Of a stretch of DNA of 64,000 nt, positions 26,900-35,059 are shown piece by piece. Origin of the DNA: Candidatus Gastranaerophilales bacterium (GTDB taxonomy: Bacteria; Cyanobacteriota; Vampirovibrionia; Gastranaerophilales; Gastranaerophilaceae); contig CALURL010000009.1 of the NCBI GenBank assembly GCA_944323155.1, positions 1 to 64,000 of the forward strand, given 5' to 3'. Each line of letters opens with the position of its first letter. Position 1 is the stretch's first letter. Below the pieces are notes generated by a model. It ran no database searches and was not told the origin of the DNA. It worked only from the letters and a program-made list of their open reading frames with translations. The translations under genes and the position numbers were made by a program.

Positions 26900-28777
26900 T
26901 TACGCGCTGTAACGCTTAAAGCCCTTTTCAATATTTTTAGAAATAACATTTTTAACAGTATCGTATTCTGTTGTAAGAGAACTGATTTCGGTATCAAGAT
27001 TTTTCATTTTCAAATCCAATTTTTGTTCTTTCATGTTTAGTTTTTCTTTGTTAGCTCTGTAATCGGCTTCGGCTTTAGCAATTTCGGATTCATCAGAAAC
27101 CTCTTTTACATATGAGAATGTCTCGTAATTTCTCTGGTAATAAAAGCCGTCATCACTCATGTTAGTTATAAACATCATACCGTTTTGAATCATTTCCTGT
27201 AAGTATTCAGGATCTTGAACTTCGTTATTTTCAGCCCAGCCGTCGTTTGCTATCTGGTTTAATAATGTATCATAGAAAGCTACAACTCGAGAATTTGAAC
27301 CATCCATTTCAACAAGAGTTGTTACATCAAATGAGAAATTTTCATCATCAGTAGCTAGTTTACTGCCTTCAATTGGACCTTTTTCAATTTCATATGTTTT
27401 GCCGTTTTCAAGCCCTTTCATAGAGTTTGCAAATTCAGTAAAGAAAGCTTTTACCACGTTATTAATATTTATACCTGCATAACGTTTTTCAGCACCATCA
27501 TCATTGCAGCCTTCTTTGTCTGTTGCATAGAACATAAATCCCATATAGTTAGTACCGCCAAATGCTTCTTCATCTTTTGGTTTACGATCCCGAAAAGAGC
27601 CAGAGGTTCCCCAAGGTGCATCAGTGCCCATATATGTACCGATAGCGTCAACATATACCTTAACATCAGGATATTCAGTAGTTTCATCTGCATCATCGCC
27701 ATGAGCAATATCAGGTCCAAAGCCAGCGTCTGACACCTTACCATCATCATAATGTATCATCAATGGACTTGGATTACCCTGTCCGCCAGTCAAAAGCCCT
27801 TCTACTTCCTGTCTTGCAAAATTGATTGCTGCAAGACATTTATCATTAAAACCAACGGCATTTATAAATTCTTCAGTTATCCAATCAAGAATACCTCCCT
27901 GATCAAGCAATAGATGTTGCATAGCTCCCATAGATGTAACAGGTGTAAGATCACCGCGAAGAGCTGATGTCGTCAAATAATACTGTTCATCATGACCATC
28001 CATATTTAACAATTGATATATAGATGCATTCATCAAAGGCGAACTACCACTTTTTAAAGGGTCAGCAGAACCCCTTGTGACCTCACCGCCAACTTCGCAG
28101 GCGTATGATTTTAATATAATAGTGTCAGGATCTTTAGGAGTACTAAAAGTTTTTTCAAAATAAGTTGTTCCATCAGACTGAGTGAATGAGTTTATACCGC
28201 TTCCCATCTTATAAGCATCACGTTCAAGAAACAATTCCTTAATATTATCCATATTATAAGTTACAGTATTTTCAAAAGATGTACCGTCTGAACCGAGACC
28301 TGCTAACTGGTTATAAGGAGTACTGATTATTGAATTATAAACACTGGCATCAATTACTCCGGCATTCATCAGCCCTTCTGCAAATTTATTTCGAACATCA
28401 CTTGAAGGAGAACAGCCCAAACCTTCCTGAGGAATACCGGCTTCACGGGCAGCACTAGCTAATCTGCTGTCTAAAATGACACGGTTTAAGCTATTTGTCA
28501 TGGTTATAGGACGAAAATCGTTTAATGATGAAGGAGACATCAATGTATTATAATTCATCTGCTCCATAGAGGTGCCTGTACCATAATAATCATACATTAA
28601 TTTTGTCTGATTCAAACTCGCTTGATACTGATTTGATAAAAGCGCTAAGTCACGAGAAATAGACAATTTTTCATGTGACAATTGCATAGATTGAAATTCG
28701 CAATCAGATTTGCGCGCAGTTATACTTAATAATCTTGCCTGAGATGCTGAAAGCCCCATTTGTGAAAATCCTTTCAC
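26900..28777 (-). CDS. Large protein with helical termini and variable centre, lineage-specific type
   Basis: A 625-residue protein without a signal peptide. Residues 1-75 form a helix with the start MGLSASQARLLSITARKSD, and residues about 550-620 form a heptad-rich coiled coil (KEQKLDLKMKNLDTEISSL). The middle 470 residues are acidic, Gly/Asp/Ser-rich and probably beta. This plan, conserved helical ends with a variable centre, recalls flagellin or other filament subunits. From memory, the N-terminal stretch recurs in Gastranaerophilales proteins of unknown role. No secretion signal or known domain is seen. Confidence 0.7.
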   Translation of the reverse strand: MKGFSQMGLSASQARLLSITARKSDCEFQSMQLSHEKLSISRDLALLSNQYQASLNQTKLMYDYYGTGTSMEQMNYNTLMSPSSLNDFRPITMTNSLNRVILDSRLASAAREAGIPQEGLGCSPSSDVRNKFAEGLMNAGVIDASVYNSIISTPYNQLAGLGSDGTSFENTVTYNMDNIKELFLERDAYKMGSGINSFTQSDGTTYFEKTFSTPKDPDTIILKSYACEVGGEVTRGSADPLKSGSSPLMNASIYQLLNMDGHDEQYYLTTSALRGDLTPVTSMGAMQHLLLDQGGILDWITEEFINAVGFNDKCLAAINFARQEVEGLLTGGQGNPSPLMIHYDDGKVSDAGFGPDIAHGDDADETTEYPDVKVYVDAIGTYMGTDAPWGTSGSFRDRKPKDEEAFGGTNYMGFMFYATDKEGCNDDGAEKRYAGININNVVKAFFTEFANSMKGLENGKTYEIEKGPIEGSKLATDDENFSFDVTTLVEMDGSNSRVVAFYDTLLNQIANDGWAENNEVQDPEYLQEMIQNGMMFITNMSDDGFYYQRNYETFSYVKEVSDESEIAKAEADYRANKEKLNMKEQKLDLKMKNLDTEISSLTTEYDTVKNVISKNIEKGFKRYSA

Positions 28778-28959
28778 TTCGTACCAATACTTTTAATATC
28801 GGAATAAATTTTGGTTAGCTTTAGTCAAATTTTACCTATCCTATCCTATGAGGCATTATATCTGGTTTTTAGGCATTTTTAAGCTCAAATTTACATTTCG
28901 TTACAAAATAGCCGCACGACTATTTTATGTTAAGTCTTGTTACAAGATTTCATTTTTAT

Positions 28960-28988
28960 TTGTCTTTTTATGCTGGATAAAATACAAT
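28960..28988 (+). promoter_or_regulatory. Promoter of the HTH-recA operon
   Basis: TTGTCT (28960-28965), 17 bases, TACAAT (28983-28988), 32 bases before the first ATG. Just upstream, TCTTGT-T-ACAAGA (28935-28947) is a short perfect inverted repeat that could be an operator. Confidence 0.6.
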
Positions 28989-29020
28989 ATAAGTGGGGAA
29001 ATTTTGAGGGCTAGAAAATT

Positions 29021-29530
29021 ATGATTGAACAACAATTAAAGGGAAAAACTTTATCACCACAAGAAGTAAGAAATATCTTAAAAGCCGATAACAAAGAAAT
29101 AGTTGAACTTTGTAAACGCGCATCAATTTTGCCTAAAAGAGATAATAGAGGACAAACTTATTTTTCTTATGAAGAAGTTAGAAATTTGAGAAGAGTTCAG
29201 GCGCAAAAAGGCGCTACAAACCCTATCGCAAAAGTTAAAGCTCCAGTGCAAGCCGCTGCAAAACAGCCTTCACCCGTAATGAATATCCTGACTTCTTTGA
29301 AAGAAATGGAAACCAAATTGAGCGATAAAATCGCAAAAATTATCGATGAAAAACTCGAAGGCATGGACGAAGTTGTTGTTGAATTAATCAGATGCAAAAC
29401 TGACAACGAAACTTTAAAACAAAAAATTATTGAATTAAACAAAGAAATTTATCAGTTGAAAAATGATCTACATTCCTACAAACCTGTAGGTCTTGGTTTC
29501 TATAAGAAATCAGAAAAACAACTCTGGTAA
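29021..29530 (+). CDS. MerR-like HTH protein with coiled coil, upstream of recA
   Basis: A 169-residue protein. Residues about 10-55 look like a MerR/excisionase-type winged helix ([20 protein letters not shown], then [12 protein letters not shown]). A Pro/Ala linker and a long coiled coil (about 88-150) follow. It is a likely DNA-binding protein that dimerises through the coil. Only 28 bases separate it from recA, so the two are co-transcribed; it could regulate or assist DNA repair or segregation (inference). Confidence 0.7.
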   Translation: MIEQQLKGKTLSPQEVRNILKADNKEIVELCKRASILPKRDNRGQTYFSYEEVRNLRRVQAQKGATNPIAKVKAPVQAAAKQPSPVMNILTSLKEMETKLSDKIAKIIDEKLEGMDEVVVELIRCKTDNETLKQKIIELNKEIYQLKNDLHSYKPVGLGFYKKSEKQLW

Positions 29531-29558
29531 AAATATTAATAACAAAGGAACATTAATA

Positions 29559-30584
29559 ATGGCTGTAAAAGAAAAAGATACAGAAATTTCATCAAACACC
29601 GATGAAAGAAGTAAAGCACTAAAACTTGCTATAGAAAAAATTGAAAAAGACTTTGGAAAAGGTTCTATTATGAAGCTCGGGGACAAAGCATCTGTTAATG
29701 TGGAAGCTATCCCGACAGGCTCGTTAGCCCTTGATGTAGCTTTAGGTATAGGCGGAGTTCCAAGAGGCCGTATTATAGAAATCTACGGGCCAGAAAGTTC
29801 CGGAAAAACAACTCTTGCACAACATATCGTTGCAGAATGCCAAAAAAGAGGCGGAATTGCAGCTTTTGTTGATGCTGAACACGCGCTTGATCCGGAATAT
29901 GCAAGAAATTTAGGCGTTCAAGTAGATGATCTTTTGATATCACAGCCGGATACAGGTGAACAGGCACTTGATATTACTGAAGAATTAGTTCGCTCAGGAG
30001 CTGTCGATGTTGTAGTTGTGGATTCAGTAGCAGCACTTGTTCCTAAAGCTGAAATTGAAGGCTCTATGGAAGACCAGCAAATGGGGCTTCAAGCACGATT
30101 GATGAGTAAAGCCCTTAGAAAATTAACAGGTGTTATCGGAAAAACCAATACAACCGTAATTTTCATTAACCAGTTAAGAATGAAAATCGGCGTTATGTAC
30201 GGAAACCCTGAAACAACAACAGGCGGTAATGCCCTAAAATATTACGCATCAGTTCGTATGGAAATTAAACGTACAGAAGGTGTTAAAGGTGAAGACGGCG
30301 ATGTAGGAAACCACGTAAGAGTCAGAGTTCTAAAAAATAAAGTCGCTCCACCTTTCAGAACTGCCGAATTTGATATTATTTTCGGAAAAGGTATCTGTAA
30401 AATCGGTAATATCCTTGATGTTGCAGTAAATCTTGATATCGTAAAAAAAGCAGGTTCCTGGTTTAGCTTTAACGAAGAAAAACTCGGACAAGGACGTGAC
30501 AAGGCTAAAGAATTTTTGTCAGAAAATCCTGATATTCTAAACCAAATTGAAACTCTTGTCAGAGAAAAACTTGCTCAACAATAA
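29559..30584 (+). CDS. recA: Recombinase RecA
   Basis: A 341-residue RecA. I place the start at the ATG at 29559, which has an AAAGGAA ribosome site; the frame is open further upstream (ATG at 29493) but that would overlap the previous gene. Walker A is GPESSGKTT. The family stretches [24 protein letters not shown] and [17 protein letters not shown] are present. It drives homologous strand exchange and the SOS response. Confidence 0.97.
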   Translation: MAVKEKDTEISSNTDERSKALKLAIEKIEKDFGKGSIMKLGDKASVNVEAIPTGSLALDVALGIGGVPRGRIIEIYGPESSGKTTLAQHIVAECQKRGGIAAFVDAEHALDPEYARNLGVQVDDLLISQPDTGEQALDITEELVRSGAVDVVVVDSVAALVPKAEIEGSMEDQQMGLQARLMSKALRKLTGVIGKTNTTVIFINQLRMKIGVMYGNPETTTGGNALKYYASVRMEIKRTEGVKGEDGDVGNHVRVRVLKNKVAPPFRTAEFDIIFGKGICKIGNILDVAVNLDIVKKAGSWFSFNEEKLGQGRDKAKEFLSENPDILNQIETLVREKLAQQ

Positions 30585-30646
30585 TATTAAGAATTGTAAA
30601 ATAGAGAATATAATAAAAAAATCAATAATATCAATAGTTTTCAAAG

Positions 30647-30700
30647 ATAAACATGTTTTTAGTGTAATTTAGCTAGCAATTAAAAACATGTTTATTCTTT
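30647..30700 (+). terminator. Inverted repeat after recA, probable terminator
   Basis: A perfect 15-bp inverted repeat (ATAAACATGTTTTTA at 30647-30661 with its complement at 30681-30695) has a 19-base loop and a T-rich tail (TTTATTCTTT). The arms themselves contain the palindrome AAACATGTTT, so a protein-binding role is also possible. Confidence 0.55.
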
Positions 30701-30737
30701 ATAATAATACTAAAAGTGTAAAATCGGAGGTTAGCTC

Positions 30738-31847
30738 ATGCAAATTAATGCAATAAATACCCTAAATTTTGAAAGTAACAAGAACAAACATGTAAAAAAA
30801 CGTACAGGTTATACGCCTGTAAACACCAACCCGCACAGACCACGCAGAAAACCTGTAAACTTAGATAACCAACCATACTACAGACCACTAAATTTAAGTA
30901 ATGTAGATCCACAATTAAGAAAATATTATAACAATGACGAAGGTACATTCCAAATTCATCCTGAATCCCGCGCTAAAAGAGGTTTAAGACATGCAGCCAC
31001 AGCAGCAATGCTTACCGGAGCACTTGCAGGCGGCGGAATGGCTATGCAAAGCTGTGAACCGGATACAACTATATACGAAATACCGGATTTGCCTCCAGTT
31101 ATACATAACCACTTCATTAAATTCTATGTAGTTTGCCCGAAACCAGATACAATTGTAATAAGAGATACTATTACAAATGAAATAATAGACACTGTATTTG
31201 TAGAAAAAAATGATACAATTTTCTTAAAACAAGGTTTAAATCCTCCAGTAGGAGATTCTATCAGAAATCATTTAGATTCATTAGGAACAGACATCAATGG
31301 AGAAGGCAACGTACCTCTTTCAATAATGATGTATGATGAATACATGCAAACAGCACATAAAATGCTTCTCGACGGTGACGCATCAACAGATGAACAAATT
31401 GTTATGATTGACCAGAGAAGTGATTATTCAGAAACAGATGCTGAAAATCCTGATCCTGAAATATCTTATGTTCGTGCAAAATTCTCAGTAGCAGAAGGAA
31501 AAGGCGTTTATGTACAATACGAAAAACTCCGTCCTGGTGTAGATCCTAACAAAAAACACTTTGAACCAGCAGATTGGGTTTATTCAGGAGAAGCAGTACA
31601 AACATTACACGGTAACAAGGTAACAATTCAAATGTTTGACGAAAATGGCGAACTTAAAAAAGCCGGAGAATACTTAAAAGGAGATAAAAATTCTTCAATA
31701 TTCTACGATATGATTTTAGGTAACACAGATCCAGTTCAAACAGTAAGACGCCGTTATACTCAAATATCTTCTCAATGGACAACAGGCGATGAATATGCAA
31801 ACCGCAATAATCCAGTGGTAGAAAAACCAGTAGAAATAGAAGAATAA
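30738..31847 (+). CDS. Hypothetical membrane-anchored protein with late hydrophobic segment
   Basis: A 369-residue protein with a GGAGG ribosome site. It begins MQINAINTLNFESNKN, then has a basic, Pro/Asn-rich stretch to residue 84, a hydrophobic segment (about 86-104) and a cysteine at 106 in MQSCEPD, which looks like a lipobox placed far inside the protein. The rest is hydrophilic, with DTI-rich repeats (PDTIVIRDTI, FVEKNDTIF) and a beta-rich C-terminal half. It may be anchored in a membrane with the C-terminal part outside. Family not recognised. Confidence 0.65.
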   Translation: MQINAINTLNFESNKNKHVKKRTGYTPVNTNPHRPRRKPVNLDNQPYYRPLNLSNVDPQLRKYYNNDEGTFQIHPESRAKRGLRHAATAAMLTGALAGGGMAMQSCEPDTTIYEIPDLPPVIHNHFIKFYVVCPKPDTIVIRDTITNEIIDTVFVEKNDTIFLKQGLNPPVGDSIRNHLDSLGTDINGEGNVPLSIMMYDEYMQTAHKMLLDGDASTDEQIVMIDQRSDYSETDAENPDPEISYVRAKFSVAEGKGVYVQYEKLRPGVDPNKKHFEPADWVYSGEAVQTLHGNKVTIQMFDENGELKKAGEYLKGDKNSSIFYDMILGNTDPVQTVRRRYTQISSQWTTGDEYANRNNPVVEKPVEIEE

Positions 31848-31869
31848 GAAGTTTTCAAAATAAATTAAT

Positions 31870-31905
31870 AAAAAGTCCTTAAAAAAATTAAGGGCTTTTT
31901 ATTTT
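31870..31905 (+). terminator. Rho-independent terminator
   Basis: AAAAAGTCCTTAA pairs with TTAAGGGCTTTTT (one G-U pair) around a short A-rich loop, followed by T-rich sequence. It ends the 369-residue gene's transcript and lies just upstream of the next gene's -10 box. Confidence 0.85.
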
Positions 31906-31926
31906 TATACTATAATAACAATTACT

Positions 31927-32331
31927 ATGAAAACATTAGCACAATTTATTCAACAAAAACGCGATAATTTAGGACTTTCAGCCAAAGGTCTTGCAATGCA
32001 AAGTAATCTGCCTTTAGAAACGATTGAAGAAATAGAAGCAGGTAAAGACTTATTCTTATCAGTAACAACCCGTCAGGCACTGGCAAAAGTTCTACGCTGT
32101 AACCCTGATGAAATAAAAGCACTGGAAAAAGATTTCACAACAGATTTTGTATCACCTCAAGTAATAGAAAGTCTAAAAGAGCTGATCTTAAACGGTGCAG
32201 GCGGTCTAAAATGTCCTAAATGCGGAGCGCCTCTGGTTACAAGAATTGCAAAATTATATGATTTGGAAGATAATTTAATGCTTCATGCTAAAGCACACTG
32301 TTCAAAATGTGCTTTCCATATAACAGAATAA
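31927..32331 (+). CDS. XRE-type HTH regulator with C-terminal zinc ribbon
   Basis: A 134-residue protein. Residues 5-60 form an XRE HTH (LAQFIQQKRDNLGLSAKGLA, then LPLETIEEIEAGK). A zinc ribbon with CPKCGAPL (near residue 97) and CSKCAFHI (near 125) ends the protein. A TATAAT at 31911-31916 lies only 10 bases before the ATG and no ribosome site fits, so the mRNA may be leaderless. It is directly upstream of ssrA. Confidence 0.8.
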   Translation: MKTLAQFIQQKRDNLGLSAKGLAMQSNLPLETIEEIEAGKDLFLSVTTRQALAKVLRCNPDEIKALEKDFTTDFVSPQVIESLKELILNGAGGLKCPKCGAPLVTRIAKLYDLEDNLMLHAKAHCSKCAFHITE

Positions 32332-32342
32332 ATTCTAAGCAC

Positions 32343-32370
32343 TTGAAAAGAAATAAAAACGGGTTATAAT
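32343..32370 (+). promoter_or_regulatory. Promoter of ssrA
   Basis: TTGAAA (32343-32348), 16 bases, perfect TATAAT (32365-32370), 31 bases before the mature tmRNA 5' end, leaving a short leader for RNase P removal. Confidence 0.7.
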
Positions 32371-32401
32371 ATATATATATAGGACTTTGAAAACATAATA
32401 T

Positions 32402-32793
32402 GGGGACGTTTTGGATTTGACAGGATGTTCGGTTGAGATAAATTGCGAGTGCGGGCGCTGTTCCCGCTTATCAACGAGCACACTAAATTAAATGCTAACA
32501 ATGTTGTAAAAGCAGACTTCTCTAGAGCATATGCTTTAGCAGCTTAGTCTCAATTTAGCTACTCATAAAGTCCAGCTTGCCGATTTTATGGGTCCATTAT
32601 GCAAGCGGCAGTACGTTGATGACGGTAGACGTATCAAGTTAACCGTTAAGGGTTAGTGTTTCCATAAAAAAACACTTTGGATTATATATAAAGGTTTTGA
32701 TATTCCCTGCATAATCCGAGAGAATTAATATCTACACTCGTAGAAGTTTGTCAAGATCCGTTTTGGACAGGGGTTCGACTCCCCTCGTCTCCA
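32402..32793 (+). ncRNA. ssrA: Transfer-messenger RNA
   Basis: The 5' end GGGGACGTTTTGGATTTGAC and the 3' end with a TTCGACTCCCC T-arm and CGTCTCCA match tmRNA; GGGGACG pairs with CGTCTCC to form the acceptor stem. The CCA is encoded at 32791-32793. The tag frame starts with a GCT resume codon at 32494 and reads ANNVVKADFSRAYALAA before TAG at 32545-32547, ending in the protease-recognised ALAA. It rescues stalled ribosomes together with SmpB. It is single-piece, about 392 bases. Confidence 0.97.
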
Positions 32794-32799
32794 GTTTTT

Positions 32800-32920
32800 A
32801 CCATTTAATTGGACATCAGTCCAAAGTTAAATGGTCATAAGGCTGAAAATCGGAGGAGAACCACCAAACTTCAGCTTGGTTAAGGTTTGAACGTGAGAGA
32901 GCTGAGGCTGAAGCGTTTTT
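32800..32920 (+). other. Structured intergenic segment after ssrA, possible small RNA
   Basis: A hairpin at 32800-32835 pairs ACCATTTAA with TTAAATGGT and, inside, TTGGAC with GTCCAA. After it, a TTCAGC segment near 32870 can pair either with an upstream GGCTGAA (near 32841) or a downstream GGCTGAAG (near 32906), followed by TTTTTG at 32916. Alternative pairings plus a T run resemble an attenuator or small RNA. I do not recognise a known RNA family. Confidence 0.35.
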
Positions 32921-33069
32921 GTTTAAAAAGATGTAATTTCCTAACTCATTCCGCCAATCAAACCAATAACTTTCATATATACCCACCTTTCTAAAAGATA
33001 TTATAAAAAAAACAAAAAAAATGGAAATATTATTAATATTTTATTCTAGTTATATTTTATAATATAAAT

Positions 33070-33318
33070 ATGAATATAATTTATAAAATAGCAAATATAA
33101 TATTTTCAATATTTTTCACTTTAATTATTACTTCAATAATATCTAATGCTGAATCTTTTATGATTAATGATACCACATTCTTTAGAACTTTATCAATAAT
33201 AACATTAATAAGTTTATGGTTGCCGTTTTTTATAAGAACCAATATTTTTATAATATCAATTTGCATTTTTATATTTATTATTTATTTTGTTCTTTATATT
33301 TCCCATCCACTATTATAG
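33070..33318 (+). CDS. Possible small membrane protein
   Basis: An 82-residue, Ile/Phe-rich frame with three likely membrane helices (about 8-26, 40-54 and 56-76). TATAAT at 33058-33063 lies 6 bases before the ATG and there is no ribosome site, so it would be leaderless. The region is very AT-rich, which makes chance hydrophobic frames more likely. No family recognised. Confidence 0.4.
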   Translation: MNIIYKIANIIFSIFFTLIITSIISNAESFMINDTTFFRTLSIITLISLWLPFFIRTNIFIISICIFIFIIYFVLYISHPLL

Positions 33319-33324
33319 AACTTA

Positions 33325-34446
33325 TTATTTTTTATAATCAGGCAATAAATCATTCATCAATATTGAACAATCACAGTAAGGATACTTGCGGCCTCTTTCT
33401 CGTCCTAACCTGTTTGCGACTTGATCTCTTTCTGAATCAGCAATAGCTTCTTCAACAGTTGCTTTGTGAGTATAAACATATGTATATTGGTCATATTTCT
33501 CTTTTAAATTACTCAATAATGTTGCAGATTGTTCACCAATAATACCCATTTCTTGTGTAGCTTCACAATTAGCTTTTGAGTGGTAATATTTATCCATTTC
33601 ATGTTCATTCAAACGATACGCATGATATAAAAGTTCTACATAATTTGATATAAAAATTCTAAGTGTATTTAAAAATGCAACAATAGGATTTACCAAACCT
33701 AAAACATCACGCAATAACATTTGCCATTCTGCTCTTTTTGCATACATATATGCATAATCACTATCAACATTATTTTTACAATTCGGTAAATGTTTTCCAT
33801 ATTCTTCACTTAAATTTTTCAGAGTATTGTTTGCATCTTGTATTAAATTCTGTACTCTAAATGCATCATTCTCTAAATCTTGTACATCAATTTCAACTTT
33901 AGATAAAAGATTTTTTGCTTTTTTTATATTCTCTTCCATATCACTAATCATAGTTTCAATTTCATCTATTGTATCACATGGCTTTTCATAATCATTAGAT
34001 GTTTGTGGTTTTGATTCATTCTCCTCAACGACCTCAACTGTACATTTGCAATTCGGGTGAGGGCGTTCTGGAACTTCATCGTAAAAGTCAAATTCTTTGC
34101 CATCTAAAGATTTGCAAACATCACATGTATTTTCACTATTTTCAGAGTGCCAAATATATTTATTATAACTAATTCCACCTTTTAATACTATATTTTCTAT
34201 ATCTGTCCTTTCAGAATCAGATTCCAGATTATTCTCATTTAAGGAATTATAGCGATACAAAGATTTACCGATATTTTGTAAGTTTGTATATTGTTTCAGT
34301 ATTTTATTTTTATCTTTATTGTTGAATACTGGATTTGAATGATTTCTTAATAAATTTTTCTGACTTTTTGATAAATCATTTAAAATTGTTTCTAAATTTT
34401 TGCCATTTTGCAAAGCTTGTAAAAGTTTGTTTTTTAAATTTGCCAT
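33325..34446 (-). CDS. Protein with phage MuF/gp7-like motif and coiled coil
   Basis: A 373-residue protein. Residues about 98-140 carry a stretch (ICWHS-type start YIWHSENSENTCDVCKSLDG, then PERPHPNCKC) that matches the zinc-binding C-terminal motif of phage minor head proteins of the Mu gpF/SPP1 gp7 type. Then comes a coiled coil (about 155-215), a mixed helical region, and a C-terminal tail GRERGRKYPYCDC. It lacks the rest of a capsid protein. It stands alone downstream of ssrA, on the other strand. It could be a mobile-element remnant or a MuF-related effector; the function is unknown. Confidence 0.6.
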   Translation of the reverse strand: MANLKNKLLQALQNGKNLETILNDLSKSQKNLLRNHSNPVFNNKDKNKILKQYTNLQNIGKSLYRYNSLNENNLESDSERTDIENIVLKGGISYNKYIWHSENSENTCDVCKSLDGKEFDFYDEVPERPHPNCKCTVEVVEENESKPQTSNDYEKPCDTIDEIETMISDMEENIKKAKNLLSKVEIDVQDLENDAFRVQNLIQDANNTLKNLSEEYGKHLPNCKNNVDSDYAYMYAKRAEWQMLLRDVLGLVNPIVAFLNTLRIFISNYVELLYHAYRLNEHEMDKYYHSKANCEATQEMGIIGEQSATLLSNLKEKYDQYTYVYTHKATVEEAIADSERDQVANRLGRERGRKYPYCDCSILMNDLLPDYKK

Positions 34447-34477
34447 TTACATTTCTCCTTTAATTCTTATTTTCGTA

Positions 34478-34552
34478 AATCTGATAAAGAAAAAGAGTAA
34501 GGCAGAAATTTAATCCTTGAATTATCTTACCTTACTCTTTTTTATCAGATTT
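34478..34552 (-). promoter_or_regulatory. Long inverted repeat in the leader of the MuF-like gene
   Basis: Arms at 34478-34502 and 34530-34552 are complementary over about 23 positions (core AAGAGTAAGG with CCTTACTCTT, outer AATCTGATAAA with TTTATCAGATT), with a two-base length difference and a 27-base loop. On the minus strand the second arm reads CTCTTTTTCTTT. It lies 32-106 bases upstream of the MuF-like start, so it may be a terminator-like attenuator, or the ends of a small mobile element. Confidence 0.5.
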
Positions 34553-34723
34553 AATTGTATATTATAATTATATCATTTGTATCTGAAATCCGTCAATATT
34601 AAATCAAAGTTTTAATAGCGAGGCTTGTTACTAAATAATATTTTTAATATTATTGTAAAATTAGTCTTAGTTTACTAATATAAAAAATTTAAAGTCTAGA
34701 TAATAAACAATTACATAAAATTT

Positions 34724-34751
34724 GTTGTTGGGCAAGTATGCCCAACCTACA
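34724..34751 (-). repeat. Dispersed hairpin repeat, copy 2
   Basis: Inverted orientation: GTTGTTGGGCAAGTATGCCC then AACCTACA. Stem TTGGGCA/TGCCCAA with an AGTA loop. Confidence 0.9.
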
Positions 34752-34812
34752 TACTACTTACTAAAAACTTCCAAAATCAAGAGAATTCCGAAGTCCGATT
34801 AATTTCCTATTT

Positions 34813-34840
34813 TGTTGTTGGACAGGTATGCCAAACCTAC
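34813..34840 (-). repeat. Dispersed hairpin repeat, copy 3 (degenerate)
   Basis: TTGTTGTTGGACAGGTATGC then CAAACCTAC. Two stem positions differ from the main form and one pair is broken, so this copy is decaying. Confidence 0.8.
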
Positions 34841-34876
34841 TTACTGTAATTCATAAAACAATTATATTATAAAATT

Positions 34877-34903
34877 TTTGTCGGATTAGTAAATCCGACC
34901 TAC
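34877..34903 (-). repeat. Dispersed hairpin repeat, copy 4 (stem variant)
   Basis: TTTGTCGGATTAGTAAATCC then GACCTAC. The stem is GTCGGATT/AATCCGAC, different from the TTGGGCA stem, yet the loop-side AGTA and the flanking ACCTAC are kept and all pairs are restored. Confidence 0.8.
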
Positions 34904-35059
34904 GTTACTTAACGCTTGTATGAAACTGCATCTATGTTACCCCAACAATTACAAAACAACAATATGACAGCTTTAAAAGCTATTTAATTAGCATTTCTTG
35001 ACAAAGCTGCTCAGGGGTTTTATACTTTTGAGTAAGCCCTTATTACAGAGGAATATTCT

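Larger units (their letters stand above)
34447..35059. other. 613-base gene-free AT-rich stretch
   Basis: No credible gene is seen. It holds the inverted repeat at 34478-34552 and three hairpin repeats at 34724, 34813 and 34877. The rest is AT-rich without clear structure. The GAGGAATATTCT stretch at 35049 supplies the ribosome site for the next gene. Confidence 0.8.

Noticed and set aside
34724-34903. A CRISPR array from the three similar units
   Set aside because: Units are palindromic, unevenly spaced, divergent in sequence and lie far apart; no cas genes are present.
32761-35059. An attachment-site duplication of the ssrA 3' end marking an integrated element
   Set aside because: I looked for a repeat of the T-arm and acceptor sequence downstream and saw none in the window; no integrase gene is present.
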